NCBI GenBank assembly: GCA_001630475.1
Contig: KV419396.1
Span: 1 to 64,000 of the forward strand
DNA length: 64,000 nucleotides
Direction of reading: 5' to 3'
DNA from: Sistotremastrum niveocremeum HHB9708
Taxonomy: Eukaryota; Basidiomycota; Agaricomycetes; Sistotremastrales; Sistotremastraceae
Part shown: positions 9,686 to 22,158 of the stretch, one piece after another
Layout: every line of letters starts with the position of its first letter
Numbering within the stretch: position 1 is the first letter of the stretch
Made by a program: the position numbers and the translations under genes
The notes under the pieces: model-generated
What the model saw: the letters and a program-made list of their open reading frames with translations, nothing else
Told to the model about the DNA's origin: nothing
The model's database searches: none

Positions 9686-12637
9686 TCAGTCTTCTGAGAG
9701 ATATCGATACTCGAATCGGAAATCACTCTTCTTGCGCTGGCACCATGATCCTTCCCAGTCAAAATACACGTATACCCCCTGCTCATACTCCTCGGTAATT
9801 GCTTGAGGTTCCGAGTGTCGCTGGAACCATGTGAGATACTTCACGTGGAATCGCCACGACTGCTTCTTGAGTTCCTTTGCGGCCAGATATCTGAAACTCA
9901 TTAGCTAATTTCAATGGCTCTTTAACGTTTGGCTTACTGTTGATATGTCCCTGGCAGATAATAGAACACATAGAACAACGTTTCTACATCAAGTTGCGCA
10001 AACACTCTGGATGTGCTCAACACAGGATTCGGCATTTGCGGATAGTAGCTCGGAGTTTGATGAGGATTCTTAGGTACGTAGTATTTGGGCCTGCAGATTG
10101 TCAGTAAATTACGCGTGGAATTTTGAAAGTCGGCATACTTCGCCGTGTCCTGAGGCTGGGGCATGTTAGGGTAACCAGCCTCCAGCAGCTTATGAACGTG
10201 ATTCAAATCCGTCATGCGGTTTGTAGCTGGCAAAAGGTCATTTCCGGATCTCTTACATGTAACGGAAGGCATACCTTTCTGTTTCGCGCCATCAAACGAT
10301 ACCAGTAGATCTGCCAAAGAGTTTGGCAGGGTATTGGGAGCTCCAGCACTGCGAGGCATACTCTCTTGCCCTGTGAAGACATTCGTAGAGCCTGGTCTTC
10401 CGACCGCCTCCCGATCCTGAGCCAGAGGAGCAATCGGTTCTGTGCTGCCAGAGGGTTTCTGGAGACCAGGCACATTCACGCCAGGAGGATACTGTGGCAC
10501 TGCTGTCGGGGCCGCCGGTAGACTCGACATCGGAGGTATCGAAGGAGGCCGAGTCGATGCTGTAGGCCCTGTTGAGCTTGCGGGCTCTTGTGGCTGCGTA
10601 GGCAGAGAAGGTACATCGGAATTCTGTGGCTGGGGTGGCCGGGGCGATAGGGCATGCGATGACTGCCCTTGCGCCTGAAGTGTCGAATTTGGGCCCAGAG
10701 TCTGGAGAGACGCATGAGAGCCAGAGGGCGGGCTGAGCGTCAAACTTGCCTGGCTGATATCTGGATTTTCAGATGCCAGGATACCTACTCGAGAAGTGAA
10801 TAAGTCTCTTATATATGTGACAGGCTACTTACCACCCGCAGGTTGCAATCTGATTGGCGATGATGTCGCAGCAGGTATTGCCTCTGATAAAGCTGGCGAC
10901 CCGTCTCTCGATGAGAGGAATCCAACAGAGCTGGGCGGTGGTGTCATTCGGGACACGTGGCTCGGAGCTGGATGTGCAGACGTTGAAACAGACAGCATAG
11001 GGCTGGCAGCAGAAATCGAAGGATGAGTTAAGCTGGGTGAAGGCAACGTTCCAGCCTGTTCTTGTGAATGTGGGGAATCATTGGCTGCGGGAGCCGAAGG
11101 CGCTTGGGGACCAGTAGCTTGTGATGAAGAAGAGTTACTCGCAGCTACACTAGCTGTTGATGGGAGAGCAGGTGTAGGTGCAGGATGAGACGATGATGCT
11201 GTTGTTTGTGGAGCCGATGCCGCGGTGACTGCTGCTGAATAACGAATTGGAGTCAATGTTGGAGGAGCCGCACGAGGAGCCGCAGGTAGATTCTGTTTCA
11301 ATATGCTGGCCATTGGTTGTTGAGAAAAGTTTGCCGTAGGTATTGGAGGTTTCGTTGCTGAATAACAACTGTCAGAAAGTAGCGGAATAGGAGCTCTGGT
11401 AAACGGCACCTTCTGCGATAGATTGTTCTTCACGATATCAGCAGGGCAACCCGGGGAAGTGTCGAGAATATGACTTACTACGTAAAGCAACTCCACTTCT
11501 CTTCAGAACAGGACTCGCAACCTAGGAAACATAAGATGATCAGAAAAAGCGGATTCTGTTAGATTCTCACCTCTTCTTTCTTATGAGAAACATCATCGTC
11601 ATGATTCGATGCCTTCTTCGGTGGTTCCTTGGCTGGCGTTCGGGGTGGCAGGTCTATACGAGTCACAGTCGACCTCAGTATACAAAGAGATAGAACGACT
11701 GATACCTTCACTAGCATCGATCGATTCCTCTTCCGACTGCCCTTCATCAGCTGCAAGACCAACTTTGAACCGCAGCTCTTCTTCATCCAGATTCAGCTCG
11801 TCGTAGATCCCTTCATCTTCCTCAAATCCTTCCTCCTACAAAACGGCGCACGTTGAGATGTGATGCCTGTCCAGATAGAATGGCACGCACCGCGTTACTT
11901 TCCACGAAATACGAGACATCCTCTTTGAGTTGTGTGGCCTTTTCTGTTGCCAACGTACCATTCTCGAGTAACCGCAGGATGAGCTCCAGTCTTCCAATAT
12001 GCCACTTCCGCCGTTCATTCATGTGTTCCAGCTCATCCAGTCTTTCATTCGCGGCAGCCCCTTTGCCTTTCTTCTTCTGCCCGCCCTGGAGAGTCTCCAC
12101 TTCAGCCTCTGCTGCTTCGAGTTGCATTCCAAGCTCGTCGACCATCGACTGAAGCCATGTAATAGCTTCGTTCTTCTCCTGAGCCTTCGGGTCCAATTTT
12201 AACGCGGCTGTGAGACCTTCTTTGGAAAAGGCTTTTGTCTTCATCTCCTTCTCGCAAGCCTTGAATCTTTCCATTTGCTGTGAATAGAAATGAGAACACC
12301 GGGGAAGGCAGAGCAATAGGCATGACTCACGGTTTCGATGAGCTTTCGGTTGTCCAGTAATGCAGACTTGTCCTTGATATCATTGCTTGCAACCCAGGTC
12401 TTAATCTGATCCCGTAGCCGTTGCAGCTTCTTTATTTGAGTCTTCAGATCAATTTCCTGCTTCTCCTTCTGAGTTTGGTTTGTCGACGCCTGCATCTTCT
12501 CGTATATGCTCTCAAAGAGCTCGACCCCCTCGGCCACTTTCTTCAGCGTCCGATCGATTTCGGCTGCATCATGAATTGTCAGGGAGGCGGGCCAGCAGGC
12601 CAGCGCGCGACGTACACTGTAGCTTTCGTTGAGCCAT
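9686..12637 (-). CDS. NOT3: CCR4-NOT transcription/deadenylation complex subunit NOT3/NOT5
   Basis: Scaffold subunit of the CCR4-NOT complex, which shortens mRNA poly(A) tails and regulates transcription. The first exon is only MAQRKLQ; a 5' intron then joins it to [20 protein letters not shown], the hallmark N-terminal NOT3 coiled coil. Coiled-coil segments continue ([40 protein letters not shown]). A long Ser/Pro/Ala-rich linker spans about 10.3-11.5 kb. The C-terminal NOT box carries [20 protein letters not shown] and then [20 protein letters not shown], ending EYRYLSED. Several short introns are present. The start at 12637 lies about 114 bp from the divergent small membrane-protein gene. 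Confidence 0.92.
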
Positions 12638-12751
12638 GGCTGTTGAGTAATTGGTCCAGTGCGATCGTCAAGGCCGAGATGTGTATGCGTGCTTGCTTGT
12701 CGTTCTGGTTCAGGATTGCTGCACACGGTTTCGGAGCGTTATGTCCGACGA

Positions 12752-13323
12752 ATGGCAGACCGAGCTCAACGTCAAGAAAATGTAGATCGTGCTCATGAGA
12801 TTCAGATTCAAGCTGCAATTCGAGTATGGTCTTATGTTGATTGTGAGCGACGTTCACCAAGCATACAATAGGGAGCAGCGTGGTATACTGCCTTTGGAGT
12901 GATCCTCGCTGGGATAGGCCATCTTGCGTGGCCTACATTTCGGTATGTACAACAGGAAACTCGACCGACTTTCTCGATGATATAAAATCCTGCAGTCAAA
13001 TGCGACCCGCCTTCAAAGTCTATCTTGTGTCCGGCTGTTCGTGATGTCAATGTGTCCCTTGTCTTTGAGCTTATCGCGCTCCTCCAGTTACCACGTTCGG
13101 GGCCATTGTCAAAGCAGACGGTTCGGACAGAAACTTATTCCCTGGCTTCATTGTTCACAGTGTATTGTTAGACGCGCTTTTCAAACATCAAAGCGAAGAA
13201 AGACGGAAGGAAACAGCTTTACGACGGCAGGCCATTCACGATCTCGCCAGTCAAGGGAAAGTTGCGACGGAAAGGGAAATCGCGATGTGGAAAGTGGAGA
13301 ATGGGAAGGCGTCGCAGCGATAG
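12752..13323 (+). CDS. Small conserved membrane protein, two predicted helices
   Basis: Four exons give a protein of about 137 residues, starting MADRAQRQENVDRAHEIQ. Two hydrophobic stretches follow: GAAWYTAFGVILAGIGHLAW and KVYLVSGFTTFGAIVKADG. A basic, Glu-rich helical tail then starts about HSVLLDALFKHQSEERRKET and ends GKASQR. The arrangement suggests a helical hairpin in a membrane with a charged tail. The junctions R/GAAWY, R/QMRP and G/FTTF are all in phase with good splice signals, supporting a real gene. I recall similar unannotated Agaricomycete proteins but no characterised member. Mitochondrial or ER location is possible but not shown. It shares a 114 bp intergenic space with NOT3. 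Confidence 0.7.
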
Positions 13324-13357
13324 AATGAAATATATTTTTGTGGGTGTCCACTAGCCG

Positions 13358-15345
13358 ATGATGGTCCTACGTAGTTCAGTCGCGCCTCAGGGTCCAAACG
13401 CGTTGTTTCCGTTCCTCGTCGACACGTTCATGAACAATGTAAGTCGCAAAAGAAAATATACACAGGAGCAGGGTGGCCCGCAAAAGACGCGTCGCACTAC
13501 ACCTTTACCTACCAGAGAGAGCAGCATCAGCTCAGGGGTATTTCGAATTTCTCCCCTACCAGCTGGGTGCAACCCATCGCAAAACGCCAATTTCGAGACC
13601 AATAGGAAAGTGCTCAAGCGGAACGTTAGGCAGATTCTCCAAGAGGAGGGGAAGAAATTACAAGGATCTGGAATTTATTTGTGGGTTTCATTAGAGCCTA
13701 TTCTATTATTTTTGTTGTGTGCTCATTATTTTCGAATTGCAGAGATGACGGCGTGGCCTTTGATTGGTGAGTACTCCAGACAATCCAAAATAGCTTGTAT
13801 GAATCGTATTGACGATGCTAGGATCATCGAACCCGTCAAAGCCGAATCCAATAAGCCCAACTCCAACCACTCTTCCTTCCATGCCATTGCATGGGACGTC
13901 GACGCTGAATGCGTCACGGACGTGGAGTTCGTTGAAGGTAGATCCGGTGGAAGCACTCGACACACACCTGGTGCACAAGAGATCGAGGACACCACAGACT
14001 CTGATAGCTCGTCAGAATCATCAGATTCGTCGGACTCCGAGACCGATGAATTTGAGACTGACGAACTTGAGCCTGAGGTCGAAGAGATTCCATCCCAGCC
14101 AACATCCAGAATGATCCTATCACGCATTGCACAAAGTGCACCACCGACGTTGAGCAACAGAAACTCGATCAAGCTGCATCCACCCATGAGGATCGTGGTG
14201 CCGCGTCAGGCCCGCGACAAAGGTCGCAGGATCCTGATTCCGCCAACAAAAGATCTGCATTGGCGGACAGTTTCGCTCAGAGGCGATATTCATACCGTAT
14301 CGGCCAGAACAAAGTACGGTATCTCCTCTTTGAATTACTAATGTTTGACTTATACATATTTTAGGCAACATCTTGCCGGCGCTTCGATATATCGATTCGC
14401 GGAGGAACGTTTAGTAGAAGATGCCATAGTGGCAAAGGACTACGCTGTAATGGCTTACAGACAAAGCCTTGTCCAACTCTCCGTGCTCGCGCTCAAAGTA
14501 TGTTCCCACCTGTATCTCCGGAGCAGCCCTGATCCTCGAAATAGGACGACAAACCCGCGCTGGTTGACGTTCTTTCGTGCCCTCACGACCAGCGTGGAAT
14601 CAACACCGTTGCATCGCACGAAGATACACTGGTAACGGGCGGTCTGGATAAAATGGTTTGGCTGTGGAAGACAAATAACCCCGGCGACTTCAGCAAGATC
14701 AAGCCTAGCAGAAGGCTAGACGTCGCCCACAAGGCCGGCGTACGAGCGTTATGCTTTCAAGGGCCAACACAACTCATATCGAGTAGCGGGAAGCTATGCC
14801 ATGTCTACGACCTAAAAACCCAGCGCGAAGTCTCCCAGGCCAGAATGTCAAACATTGTTCATCAGATACACACAAATTCCTTTGATCATAATATTGTGGC
14901 ACTGGAGGTGCGTCAGGTGGTTCATGTCGTTGAGGTGTTCTGAGACGTAAAATTCAGATCGATCACCTGGATCAGCAGGTGAACATCCATGACTTTCGAG
15001 TAGGGATTCTGCGGGGATCTCCTATCATAATGTTTGGTCGTCAGCTCCAGAATCACCTAGTGCCTGTGTCACAGTACACGCGAGGATCCCTCTCGGGGTC
15101 GCTATTTGCGCGACCCTACGAGGATGGCATAGTTGCATTGTGGGATTTTCGGAACCCTAAGGTCAGCACTTGCGTTTTGTCTTCACTTTAGCTCTCCATG
15201 ACATCCACATGTCCAGAGGCCTCTCTTTGATATGCAGCTAGTTGACCAGGCTAAGTACGGCATCGTGCACTCCGTCATTAACGGTCGATCATTAATATCC
15301 CTGGGACGGACTGGTCTCACATGTATTGACTTCACGACGTCTTAG
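13358..15345 (+). CDS. WD40-repeat protein with acidic serine-rich segment
   Basis: The N-terminal half has a basic region with two short exons (KYTQEQGGPQKTRRTTPLPT, then about GSGIYLRDDGVAFDWIIEP after splicing near 13680-13741 and 13766-13821). A Ser/Asp/Glu-rich stretch follows (about 13980-14090). The C-terminal half contains WD-type repeats: INTVASHEDTLVTGGLDKM ending in VWLWKTNN, then VRALCFQGPTQLISSSGK, and YEDGIVALWDFRNPK. It ends GRTGLTCIDFTTS. WD40 proteins are beta-propeller scaffolds. The partner is unknown, and I do not recognise a named orthologue. The acidic tract suggests a nuclear or chromatin-linked role, but this is only inference. An internal ATG near 13430 is an alternative start. 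Confidence 0.75.
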
Positions 15346-15448
15346 ATAGCATCCCGTGTATATAATTTAATCACAGCTGGTGCATTCAAACCAAGAGAAT
15401 ACAATGCCATGCTGGCATCCCATAGTACAGGTGACATCACAGTCACGA

Positions 15449-17436
15449 TCATTCCTTCGGGAACCCCAGTTCGATCACCAATGCCACCGCGAGCTTGGAG
15501 AACTCAAGCATATGCGTGAAACTGAACTCTGGACTGATGTCCAGGCGACTAAAAAAAGAGCTTCAGTCCAGCATTCTTGGTCCGGAAAAAGAACGTACTC
15601 TCGTGAACCATGAATATTAGGGTTAGAATCACCGAAAAGGCTCTCTATCGGACGCTAGTCAACACGCGTTAACGTCATTAATGAATGAGACCTACCAATC
15701 GCCATCATAGCAGGGTAACCCGCTTGAGTCCAAGAGGCGCTGAGTCGCTCCGTCAATCACTATAACTTGGCACACATGACCTAAGGACGTACTGATCGCT
15801 GCATGCATATCCGCACTGCGTGTCTGCCCAGGGTATTGAGAGGTACTCGTCCACCAATTCCGTAACAAACTTTCTCAAACTAAAGCGGGAGCCGTGAGTC
15901 GTGAGTCGGAATGTGATTTTGGAGATCGGTTCTCATACCTCGAGTCGGTATAGTCTGTGAGGATCCCAACAACTTCCTGAGTGCCTTTCTTTACCCAGGC
16001 CGTCATATCAAACTGACGCGCAACATGAGAACATGAGAAGGAACACGGGCCGGAAGCATAAACACACATGCTGCATCGCATAAACCAAGGCACCCCTTCT
16101 TTCGTAATCTTGGGCCAACTCCCGGGACCCTAACAAACCCCCTTCCTAGTGAAACGTCACGAAGAGTTTGGAAACGATCGAAGGATCACTCACTTCTGCA
16201 GCATACCTTCCGATCCCCAAGTCAGTTGTTGAATTACACATGATCCATTCAAACAAATTCACCAATGAAATTCTACGGTTTTCTGCGGACGGATCCCGGA
16301 AGAAATGAGCGCTCGATAAGCCTCCAAGATTGTCACCGTGCCAGAACCATCGTCGTCAGCGCCGGGTGCTGGAAGAAATGGCAGGAAGCTCGTGCTGAAA
16401 GCCCGATTGAGTAATGATCTGAGCTTTGAGGATGGGACCGTACCTGTCTTGGTGAGCTCCAATAATTATCAGCTCGTCTGAGTTGCCCTTTATTTGAGCC
16501 ACCTATAGATCAGACCATTGAGGATGCAGCCCCGACCGAAAGTAGTGAGGCTGCGCACAATAGAGTTTTGGCCCCATTTGTGAGGGAACTCTGTGATTGA
16601 CACGAACGGGAGAAGGGAATCGGGTGCATACTCCTTCGTAAGAGAGTCTACCTTGGACAGCAACCACTTCTGGCTCTGCTTGCCTGTCTGAAAGGAGTTG
16701 TCAGCGATAGTATCCAAAGGAGATATCCTCTTACTTCGCTTCGATAATCTATGAGCACGATTAGAACGCAAACAAACGACGTCAGGCATGCTACGTACGT
16801 CTGTTGGTGAAACTGGTGAATTTCTGGAGATTCTCAAGCGGGCCTTCAGTTGAAAGGGATTTGATAACCTTCTTGACTAGGACAGTTGAATTAGGCGACG
16901 GATATGTGACTGATCGTTGACGACCATATAAGATTGACTGTTCAATTCAGAGACACGGACGATCTCACCGGCAGACAAGCGCTTCGAGTCGCCTGAGAAC
17001 AGCGAGAATCCGAGGTCCTGAGTATCAGTGCTAGAGAAAGGAGTTAGGGAAGAGTCAAGATCGAAGAATGTGATTCTCTAACATATCCATGAAATTGATC
17101 CCAGACTCTTTGAATTTGATCTGCAATGGGTTTAGTCGACTGGCTTCGGTCCTGGGACGCCCGGAAAATGGCAGATACCTTTTCCCACTCGGAAACCCAT
17201 ATCTAAACATTATTGCTTTAGAAAAATGGACGTCTGTCGATATGCAAGATGCGCACCGGTGACTCGTTCTCCCCGAATTGAACTAGTCGTTTCTCGTGGA
17301 TGTCATAACCATCCATGGCTGTCTGAGTATTGTCCCATACTTGATATTTACTTAAGAGACCTAATGGCCATTGGACTGGTGATGCAGCAACGAGGGAGGC
17401 ACTCAGTAACGTCGAGAGAACGACAGCAGTGCGCAT
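15449..17436 (-). CDS. Secreted M28 aminopeptidase (leucine aminopeptidase type)
   Basis: Zinc metallopeptidase of family M28, subfamily E, releasing N-terminal residues outside the cell. A signal peptide is clear ([18 protein letters not shown]). After splicing, the blocks are [32 protein letters not shown], the metal-binding [40 protein letters not shown] and [20 protein letters not shown]. Together they supply the His, Asp and Glu zinc ligands of the family. The C-terminus is [17 protein letters not shown]. About ten short introns interrupt the gene, two inside active-site blocks. The start at 17436 is about 68 bp from the divergent uL11m gene. Fungal homologues work in extracellular protein degradation. 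Confidence 0.9.
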
Positions 17437-17504
17437 AGCGGATACGCGTCAGAGGTTGCCAAATAACGCCCAACAAAAGCCGCGCGGTGAACGTGACTGC
17501 GGTC

Positions 17505-17995
17505 ATGTCCAAGGCAATTCAGAAAAAAGCACAAATTGTGGTATGTACCTCTATGTATCCCGTGCATGTCTCAATAACTTTGTATAGCGTATTCTTGTGT
17601 CGGCAGGCAAGGCCTCTCCCTCACCGCCAATCGGTCCTGCTTTGGGAGCTCGGGGTGTCAAGTCGATGGATTTTTGCAAAGAATTCAATGCTCGTACGGC
17701 ACATATTGAACCCGGAGTTCCCATCCCTACATTGATCACCATCGAGCCCGATCGTACATTTACGTTCATAACGAAGACACCCCCTACGGCGTATTTTCTC
17801 AAAAAAGCTGCTGGAATCGATAAAGGCACCGGTAGACCAGGGCATGATTGGGCAGGGTCCGTCAGTCTAAAACACGTCTACGAGATCGCGAAGATCAAGG
17901 CCACAGACGAGCATCTCAAGCATCTGAGGCTAGAAGCCATTGCCAGCACTATCGTTGGCACGGCTCGGACCCTTGGCTTGAGAGTTGTACCTTGA
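17505..17995 (+). CDS. MRPL19: Mitochondrial ribosomal protein uL11m
   Basis: Homologue of bacterial L11, an rRNA-binding protein at the GTPase-associated centre of the large subunit. Exon 1 encodes [12 protein letters not shown]; a short intron ending at about 17587 joins it to [20 protein letters not shown], the signature N-terminus. The rest is typical: [40 protein letters not shown], and the C-terminal rRNA-binding helix region ([12 protein letters not shown]) ending [11 protein letters not shown]. About 145 residues, normal for the family. No long presequence is visible, as in several fungal L11m proteins. It is divergent from the aminopeptidase gene with a very short shared promoter. 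Confidence 0.93.
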
Positions 17996-19537
17996 GAGTC
18001 CTACGTATGTGATTGATGATTGTCGGATGTGATCAGGTGAGTTTCATCTCGACTGCTCGTCTGATGTGTTGGAGATTTGAATGTCTTTCTGCCACAGGAT
18101 GTGTCTGACGATCAAAGCCCCCCAAGCCCCAGCTGGACCTATCTTATTTGAAGCGCTGAGGAGCAAGGTACTCATCCCAGGCGGCGTCCTCCGGCTCTGG
18201 AGCGCTAGCAGAACACGCGTTTGCGGGCAGGTAGTGGCGTTAAGGTTTCGCATACAGATGTGACTAAACGGAGACCCATGCAACACGATCAACAAACTCC
18301 GGCCCAGTCGACGAGCCCCCCCAGGCCCCCTTTATACTTGTGACTATACTCAGAAGTGGACAAAGCTGGGTTTGGATGTGATTCTGGACGAAAAGATGAT
18401 GGCGTTCTCGCCGGAGGCACAGACTGAATGGAGGGCAGATAAGCGAAGCACGTCCATGAGGCACTGCGACAGATATGGCAGCAGTGAGAAACATTAATGT
18501 CGGGTCCATATAATGAAGATGTTGCCGTTCATAATTCAGACTTGAGGACCGCGATATGAGGATCGGTTCATCCAGGCTACAGTAATATTCTGTAATGAAA
18601 TAATCAAAGATCGGAGATTGAAAGGACTTGGTTATCATTTTGCTTGGAATTTGGTTAGAATCAGAGGCTACCTTCTGACCTCCATCGTTCCGATCGACTA
18701 CCCCAGACGGTCATGTTTTCTCTCCTCAAGGATGGCCGTGAGGCAAACACGTTGCACTCTATTCCGACCGTACGCCGGCCTCTGGGCAGGCATTTTCCGC
18801 AATCGATCCAAAGGAAAACGAAATAGAAGGCTGGAAATTCAGAATACTGGCATACAGCCATCTCCTCGTCTTGCGCTGGCCCAACTGGCGAAAGACGAGG
18901 CGCCACGCATCGATCATTATACGTATTCTCTTGTGTTTGCAAATGTCTCAGCGCCTCGTGTTTCCCCTGTCTTCCTGGCCACTCTTTGAATCGCGAACCA
19001 GAGCTTTCCGCGGAACCGTGTGTCCCGAGAAAGCGACAAAACATATCAAATATTTAATCTCTCTCCCAGGATTTCTGGCAATACAAACATCCCCACAAAG
19101 GCAGTCCCCTGTGCGACGTCTTCTCGGTGATCATCTCAGGTCTTCCCGGGGCGCTCATGCGTCGATTCCCTAATGTCTTGTAACTGGCACGTATGTAGTC
19201 ATGCAGGAATATCCACCGAAGATTTCTCAAATCAACCCGCAAGACCTAGCTTTCCCCTCCTGTGATTTCTCCAATAACACCTCGTGTTTCCTATCACATC
19301 ACCAACCTCGTGATCATCTTTCTCGTGCACTTCGAATCCAGCCCCTCCTGTTCGAAAAAGGCTTCCCCAAACCAACCCTACCAGGTCTCCCCGCCGTAGC
19401 ACGACAGGCATTCCTATCTCGGCAGCTTTCCTACGGCGAATCTGAGAGTATAAAGCTACACAGATCCATCTGTCAATCCGGTACCCCACTTGGCACTCTC
19501 TTTCCTCTCCCGGACATCCTCTCCCTTCGTCTTACTC
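17996..19537. other. Gene-poor intergenic stretch
   Basis: About 1.5 kb with only short frames of non-coding appearance on either strand. No conserved domain, tRNA-like B box or repeat was recognised. The last few hundred bases are pyrimidine-rich and probably hold the promoter and leader of the DUF6593 gene. Confidence 0.5.
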
Positions 19538-20423
19538 ATGTCTCACGCCAACTCTAACAACGTCCAAGTTCTTTCCTGGACGCACCACGACCCCCGTGAT
19601 TCCGTTGTTTTCAATGCCTGGGGATTGATGTACCAGTTCAAGGTACGACTATGTTCATATGCAGCAATCACACATGTCTCACACACCACGTCTTGCAGAC
19701 CGAAACTGCTGCCAATGGCCAGATTACCACGACGCTCTGGCGGACAATCCGCGCCAACCGTGAGGATCGTGTCGGCAAGCTCGAGTGGGGAGCCAACGGC
19801 AGTCTTGGGCGAGCCATTGTTGGCAAGGTCGGTTCACACCTGTGGAGTCTTTGGAGATCCCTCAACGCTTATCTTGCCCCACCTTCAGAATACCACTCCG
19901 ATGTCTGACATGTGCCGTCTGCAAGGCCAGGGAAATTTCGTCAGGTTTGTGAAACTTCGGATGTCTGAGAAAATTTTATGACATCTGGCCCTGTTCCTAG
20001 ATCTTTCAATGGGCCCGACGGCTATACTTACACGTGGAGGCCGCAGCCAAGTTCCTATGATACTCTGGTGCGGGGATTTCTCCATGTCTTGTCCTGCAAT
20101 CTACTGACGCTTTTCCCAGCTCCAAGACTCGAACGGGGTCACCATTGCATTCTTTCGACCTATTCGTCCATCGCGGTGTGCTTATGGCGATGTATATTGC
20201 GAGCTACATTTCTTAGGATCTGCAGGAAACGGAACAGTGGTACGTGTCCAGTCTCTGTGTTCAGCAACCCCTGCCTTATGCATATATATGCAGACACACC
20301 CTCCTATGATGGATATGGTCCTCATTACCTCCATGATCTATCGTACGCTCTACTCCCCTTTCTCAAATAGTCTCCTGACTCAATCGTCGCTTTACAGGTT
20401 ATGTCACTGCCCACAATCTATGA
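19538..20423 (+). CDS. DUF6593 domain protein
   Basis: Multi-exon gene starting MSHANSNNVQVLSWTHHDPR. Spliced blocks are WGLMYQFKTETAANGQITTT, LWRTIRANREDRVGKLEWGA, RAIVGK, SFNGPDGYTYTWRP and AFFRPIRPSRCAYGDVYCEL. The end is HPPMMDMVLITSMIYRYVTA followed by HNL. The order is that of DUF6593, a family greatly expanded in Agaricomycetes; the fold is probably a single beta-rich domain distantly like tubby/phospholipid-scramblase (LURP) folds. No enzymatic residues can be assigned and no function is established. There is no signal peptide or membrane segment. About five short introns. The final exon is reached by an intron placed in the Arg codon of IYR. Confidence 0.78.
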
Positions 20424-20691
20424 TGGCTTAGACGGACTCTTCATTCTGCATTACATTTTCGCTCGAGGTGGCCCTTGCATCTGTATATTACGGTTTCACT
20501 GTAGTGAATGTTCTTCCCCGCACAAAAAAAAATTAAATTGCCGCTACACGAGATTGCCACACGATCTGGATCGACAGTGCCGTAGACCAGGGTCAATCTT
20601 ATTTACGAATGAATGGTACGAGATCCGACCTCGAACACATGATGCATCTATGACACTTGAGTCGTGCAAGATTCGAGGGTACTCGGCATCT

Positions 20692-21896
20692 CTACAATTT
20701 GGTCTGAACAGCGTCGCTTGCGTCATTTTCACGGACCACGTCGCATATTTTGTCCACCGTTTCAATGACCCAGACCGTCCCTTCATCGCTGGAAAGCCAT
20801 CGATCTCCTTCGCTTTCTCCTTCTACTCCTCGTGCCTTTAATAGTCCGAACACGTGGCTAATAAGTTGCGGACCGACCCCTTGCATGGCTCGCAGGCAGG
20901 AGATGCCAACGACCGAAGTCAGGGCTCGACTAACGTTGCCTTGCTCCGAAGGAGAAAGGGGCGCTAGGACTACGCCATAGGCCTGGAGAATGAAAACTAG
21001 ATAGAGCGTCAGAACTCCGAGATCCCAGATTTTCATAAAATGGGAGATTAACGAATCGACGTTAATAGAACCAAAAGAGGGGGAAATGATGAAACGATCG
21101 GAGTCCTCGAAGCAGAGAAGTCGGGAAAATAGAATAAGGATAAGAAATGGCCGGGCCCGAGATATCATCCTCTAATTTCTCAATAGAGCACAAGATCTAG
21201 AATAAAACTCACGCGGGAAATCTGGATGATATGACCCCAATTTATTTTGGAGCTTGTCGGCGTGCGGTTCATATATGGACTTCCACAGGGCATGTCCACG
21301 GGCTAGGAACGTGTTGATGTTATCCCGATTGGCGTCCCTTGAGAGCGCTATCAGATAGAGAACACTATATCAGGGTCAATGAGGCCCGACCTCAGAGGGT
21401 CTTTTCGCAGGTGCTCCTTCACGTCGCTTTCCAAGGCACCATGCAAGGCAGCTAGCGAGTTTATAGTCTTCCGTGTATCGTTGAGAGACAGAGATAGCAG
21501 AAGCAAAGGTGCCGCACCATAGCTACACCAACAAAGATAGAACTCTTGAGGGCAGACTCTCGCATGAAAGCCGCGGTGTTCACCCGTTCAGGCAGGTCTA
21601 GCAAACTGTCTTTTGATTTCGATGCATATCGATACAGGTGGGCCACAGAGTCAGGAGAGTTTGTGCTGAGCAGCGTCGCGGTCTTTCTTGAATGTTAACG
21701 ATCACGGTCGGTTGGTGGGAAGCTGAGCAGGACTCACCGCTAGCGCCAGCCAACCTCTTTCAGCTTTGTGCAGCCTCGCGGCGTTTGATGTTGCATCGAA
21801 AACAGCGCGAAGCTTGACCAAGTTCGGAGCAGGAGTGGGGTTTGGATTCCGTAGGGTCAGCAAGTGTTTCACTCTTGCAGACAACTTGACGGACAT
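20692..21896 (-). CDS. AhpD-like / carboxymuconolactone decarboxylase-fold protein
   Basis: Read from several exons. The N-terminal exon is MSVKLSARVKHLLTLRNPNP, continuing to a helical segment AARLHKAERGWLALA. A middle exon has SVAHLYRYASKSKDSLLDLP then NTAAFMRESALKSSIFVGVA, and the next covers LAALHGALESDVKEHLRKDP. The C-terminal exon carries APLSPSEQGNVSRALTSVVG and CLRAMQGVGPQLISHVFGLL, close to TVDKICDVVRENDAS. The helical pattern and the conserved GVGPQL(I/L)SHVFGL block match fungal proteins annotated AhpD-like. The classical CxxC redox pair of true AhpD is not evident, so peroxidase activity should not be assumed. A start at 21914 is also possible. Confidence 0.6.
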
Positions 21897-22158
21897 GATC
21901 AAGGAGCGGAACACCTTTCATCCCACGAAATTAACTTTTGTGCGACATCACACAAAAAGACATGGTAAACATTAGCAACATGAACAGACTATACATCCAG
22001 AGATGTGAACGTGTATAAAACTATGTATGAACCAATCACAGATTAGATTGCATGGAATGAAAATGAGAGAGAAAATGCAATCCGGCGTCCCCTGGACGTT
22101 TGCGTAGAAGGTAGTAGACATTTGAGGGGTATATATGGGTGACAAATCACCAAGGTTA

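Noticed and set aside
19201-19557. 118-codon plus-strand frame upstream of the DUF6593 gene
   Set aside because: Composition is that of CT-rich leader sequence, and it overlaps the DUF6593 start in another frame.
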